Shown: positions 13,468-15,915 of the stretch, in pieces
How positions within the stretch are numbered: the first letter of the stretch is position 1
How the letters are laid out: each line of letters starts with the position of its first letter
NCBI GenBank assembly: GCA_013153655.1
Contig: JAADEB010000092.1
Span: 1 to 15,915 of the forward strand
Reading direction: 5' to 3'
Length of the DNA stretch: 15,915 nucleotides
Source of the DNA: Chlorobiota bacterium
Lineage (GTDB): Bacteria > Bacteroidota > Bacteroidia > Flavobacteriales > Flavobacteriaceae
Notes under the pieces: generated by a model
The model's input: the letters and a program-made list of their open reading frames with translations, nothing else
Databases searched by the model: none
Told to the model about the DNA's origin: nothing
Program-made: the position numbers and the translations under genes

Positions 13468-13486
13468 AAACAAATTTTATCGTCCC

Positions 13487-15915
13487 ATGAACAAGGCAAT
13501 CCGTAGCGCATTTTTATTAATGATTGTTCCCTGGCTGCTCCAAGCCCAAAGCATCCGCCGGGATTACGAAACTTACACCCAAGCGGTCCGGCTCTTCGAG
13601 GAAGGACACTACACACCCGCCGTACGCCGCCTCGAAGCCCTCAAAAAACACCTGTCCGACCCTTCGCTCCTGCCCGATATCGATTATTATATCACCCGAA
13701 AGGAATTGCTTTCCAATCCCGAAAACGCATTGGACCTCATCAATGCCTACCTGGTGCGCTACCCTTCGTCGCCCTACCGCCAAAAACTTATGCTTACGGC
13801 CGCCGACCGATATTTTGCCAACGGCCGCTACAAGAAAGTTAAGCAAATCATCGACAACATGGCCGTTTACGACCTCGGCCCCGACGAGCGCCGCCGCATC
13901 GATTTCTATCTCGGCTATATCGCCCTGAAAAACAACGACCTCAAACAGGCCAAACACCATTTTCGCAAACTCAAAGACGACCCCCTTTGGGGACCGCAAG
14001 CCAAATATTACCTCGGCTACATCGCCTACCTGAAAAACAACGTGGTGGAAGCCCAAAAATATTTCGCGCAGGTCAAGGACAAACGTTCGCAAAAAAACAT
14101 TCCCTACTACAATGCCGATATGTATTACCGTGCCGGCATGTTTCGCCAAGCCATCGACGAGGCCATGAAAATCTACGCCCGAAGCCGCGGCAAGGAAAAA
14201 TCCCAACTGGCCAAAATCATCGGTTCGTCCTATTTCAACCTGCATGAATACGACAAAGCCATTCCCTACCTGAAAGCCTATCGCGGCACCAAAGGCCGCA
14301 AATCCAACAAGGACCTCTACGAACTGGGTTATGCCTACTATCAAGCCGGCGATTGTGACAATGCCATCGGTTATTTCAACAAAATCATCGGCGAGGAAAC
14401 ACCCTTGGCCCAAAATGCCTACTACCATCTGGCCAAATGTTATCTCCGAAAAGGCGACAAACAAAAAGCCCTCAATGCCCTCAAAAAAGTGTCGGAAATG
14501 CCTTTCGACAAGGATTTGCAGGAAGACGCCCTCTATCATTACATAAAATTGGGTTACGAAACAGGCAACCCCTACGAACCCATCGGCGATGCCATCGCCC
14601 GCTACAAAAAACGATATCCCGCCTCGCCGCGCAACAAGGAATTGGAAGAGCTCATGCTCAATGCCTATCTCACTTCGCACCGCTACGACGACGCCCTGGA
14701 AGCCATGCGCCGCAACGGCATGACCGCCCGCCCCGAATACCAAAAAGCCGCCTACCTGCGCGGTCTGGAACTCTTCAACGACGGCCGCTACGAAGACGCC
14801 ATCCGCCTGCTGGACGAAAGCATCCGCAAAGGCAAGGATATCGCCTACCGCAACAAAGCCCTCTTCTGGAAAGCCGAAGCCCTCTACCGCCTCGGCCGCT
14901 ACGACCAAGCCCGCCTGGCCTACAAGCAATTCGAAGTCAACAACGAAGACGATCATTCCTACGAAGCCGCCCTGTTGCCCTACAATCTGGGTTATGTGTA
15001 TTTCAAACAAAAACAATACGACAAAGCCGCCGAATATTTTAGCAAATTCGTCCGCAAGCCCGTGCACGACAAGCTCCTGAAAGACGCCTACCTGCGCCTG
15101 GCCGACAGTTATTTTGCCTCCAAACAATATTGGCCCGCCATGGAAGCCTACAATCAGGCCATCAAACGCGGCGGCCCCGATGCCGATTACGCCTTCTACC
15201 AAAAAGCCATCAGCTACGGCTTCGTCAATCGCGACGATCGCAAAGTGGAAGAACTGGAAAAATTCATCCGCCAATATCCCCGCTCGGGATTGGTGGACGA
15301 CGCCCTCTACCAACTGGGTTCCACCTATCTCAACCAAGGCAAACCCGCCAAAGCCCGCCAAACCTTCGACCGGTTGGTGGACGGTTATCCCAAAAGTCCT
15401 TACGTGCCCGTGGCGCTCCTGAAAGCCGGCCTGGCCATGTACAATGCCGGCAACAAAGCCAAGGCCAAGGATTATTTCAAACAACTCATCCTCCAACATC
15501 CCCGCTCTCCCGAAGCACGTGAAGCCGCCGGATACCTCAAACGCATCTATATCGACGAGGACAAGGTGGACGATTACATCGCCTTCATCAAAAGCGTGGA
15601 CGGCTTCGACGTGAAAACATCCAAACTGGAAAAAGACATTTTCGACGCCGCACGCGAAAAATATTTCCTCAAAAACTACACCGGCGCCCGCACGGCCCTG
15701 GTTTCCTATTTGCGCCGCTTCCCCGAAGGCGCCTACCGCGTAAAAGCCCATGCCTACCTGGCCGACATCTACCGCCAAACCGGCGAACCCGAAAAAGCCG
15801 AACCTCATTACCAATGGCTGGTGGACCACGGCGAAAACGAATATATGGTGGACGCCCTGCGCTTCCTCATCGCGCGCAAGCTCCAAGCCAAACAATACGA
15901 TCAGGCCATTCCGCT
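13487..15915 (+). CDS. Long secreted tetratricopeptide-repeat protein, 3' end cut by the window
   Basis: The frame is open from ATG 13487 to the right edge, at least 809 residues. It begins with a Sec signal peptide (about 1-20, MNKAIRSAFLLMIVPWLLQA before QS) with no lipobox Cys, so the product should be periplasmic or outer-membrane associated. The rest is a chain of TPR-like helix pairs, for example YYLGYIAYLKNN (about 174), LYELGYAYYQAGDCDNAIGYF (about 275), YYHLAKCYLRKGDKQKALNAL (about 311), YNLGYVYFKQKQYDKAAEYF (about 497) and LYQLGSTYLNQGKPAKARQTF (about 606). The YPKSPYVPVALLKAGLAMYN and HPRSPEAREAAGYL units recall CpoB/YbgF- and BamD-type TPRs. It is divergent from the exbB operon. 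Bacteroidetes have similar TPR proteins of about 1,000 residues, function unclear to me. TTA, CTA and TCA codons are nearly absent after the signal peptide. Confidence 0.9.
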   Translation, partial: MNKAIRSAFLLMIVPWLLQAQSIRRDYETYTQAVRLFEEGHYTPAVRRLEALKKHLSDPSLLPDIDYYITRKELLSNPENALDLINAYLVRYPSSPYRQKLMLTAADRYFANGRYKKVKQIIDNMAVYDLGPDERRRIDFYLGYIALKNNDLKQAKHHFRKLKDDPLWGPQAKYYLGYIAYLKNNVVEAQKYFAQVKDKRSQKNIPYYNADMYYRAGMFRQAIDEAMKIYARSRGKEKSQLAKIIGSSYFNLHEYDKAIPYLKAYRGTKGRKSNKDLYELGYAYYQAGDCDNAIGYFNKIIGEETPLAQNAYYHLAKCYLRKGDKQKALNALKKVSEMPFDKDLQEDALYHYIKLGYETGNPYEPIGDAIARYKKRYPASPRNKELEELMLNAYLTSHRYDDALEAMRRNGMTARPEYQKAAYLRGLELFNDGRYEDAIRLLDESIRKGKDIAYRNKALFWKAEALYRLGRYDQARLAYKQFEVNNEDDHSYEAALLPYNLGYVYFKQKQYDKAAEYFSKFVRKPVHDKLLKDAYLRLADSYFASKQYWPAMEAYNQAIKRGGPDADYAFYQKAISYGFVNRDDRKVEELEKFIRQYPRSGLVDDALYQLGSTYLNQGKPAKARQTFDRLVDGYPKSPYVPVALLKAGLAMYNAGNKAKAKDYFKQLILQHPRSPEAREAAGYLKRIYIDEDKVDDYIAFIKSVDGFDVKTSKLEKDIFDAAREKYFLKNYTGARTALVSYLRRFPEGAYRVKAHAYLADIYRQTGEPEKAEPHYQWLVDHGENEYMVDALRFLIARKLQAKQYDQAIP

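Noticed and set aside
13517..15895. 792-residue open frame on the minus strand opposite the TPR gene
   Set aside because: It is aligned codon on codon with the TPR gene, so it stays open simply because the TPR gene avoids TTA, CTA and TCA codons. Its Phe/Gly/Val-rich composition is the complement of Lys/Ala/Tyr codons, and it has no promoter or recognisable domain. The plus frame has a signal peptide and TPR motifs.

Overview
The window looks like a chromosomal segment from a member of the phylum Bacteroidota (Bacteroidetes). Three things support this. Five gene starts are preceded by a close match to the Bacteroidetes -7 promoter element TAnnTTTG. No convincing Shine-Dalgarno sequence was seen at the gene starts examined. 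The gene set and arrangement (rsmA next to mgtE; ExbB-ExbD-TonB followed by folC; a long MetK; a cysteine-rich SlyD-like FKBP) is typical of that phylum. Class or genus cannot be decided from the sequence. Nearly all genes are housekeeping genes; the unusual content is between them.

Layout. Bases 1-161 hold the C-terminus of a REP-associated (Y1/IS200-like) transposase, followed by inverted-repeat arms. Bases 417-3333 form a tight plus-strand operon: dut (dUTPase), rsmA (16S rRNA dimethylase), mgtE (Mg2+ channel) and a small conserved-looking hypothetical gene. It ends tail to tail with a minus-strand slyD-like prolyl isomerase (3330-3845). After an AT-rich gap comes a minus-strand MATE exporter (4173-5537). 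Bases 5552-7327 carry no credible gene but are full of repeats: a GC-rich structured island, three GTAGAGACG hairpins, many short tandem-word arrays with exact 7- or 8-base periods, and composite inverted repeats. A plus-strand pair follows, metK (SAM synthetase) and ttcA (tRNA 2-thiocytidine), overlapping tail to tail with a minus-strand operon read exbB-exbD-tonB-like-folC (12587 down to 9399). A second repeat-rich gap (12787-13420) holds the same tandem-word families. Divergent from exbB, a very long secreted TPR protein starts at 13487 and runs off the right edge.

How it fits together. dut, rsmA, ttcA, metK and folC serve nucleotide hygiene, rRNA and tRNA modification and one-carbon/SAM metabolism. 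MgtE and the MATE protein are inner-membrane transporters. The ExbB/ExbD/TonB-like proteins form a proton-driven energiser of the outer membrane, and the divergent periplasmic TPR protein is a plausible partner, though this is inferred from position and a weak resemblance to Tol-associated TPR proteins.

The feature most worth follow-up is the repeat system. At least eight word families, each with a strict 6-, 7- or 8-base period despite substitutions inside the words, all lie on the same strand, partly in bounded cassettes. They lie in the two divergent intergenic regions and reach to within a few tens of bases of gene promoters, while both convergent gene pairs overlap and leave no room for repeats.
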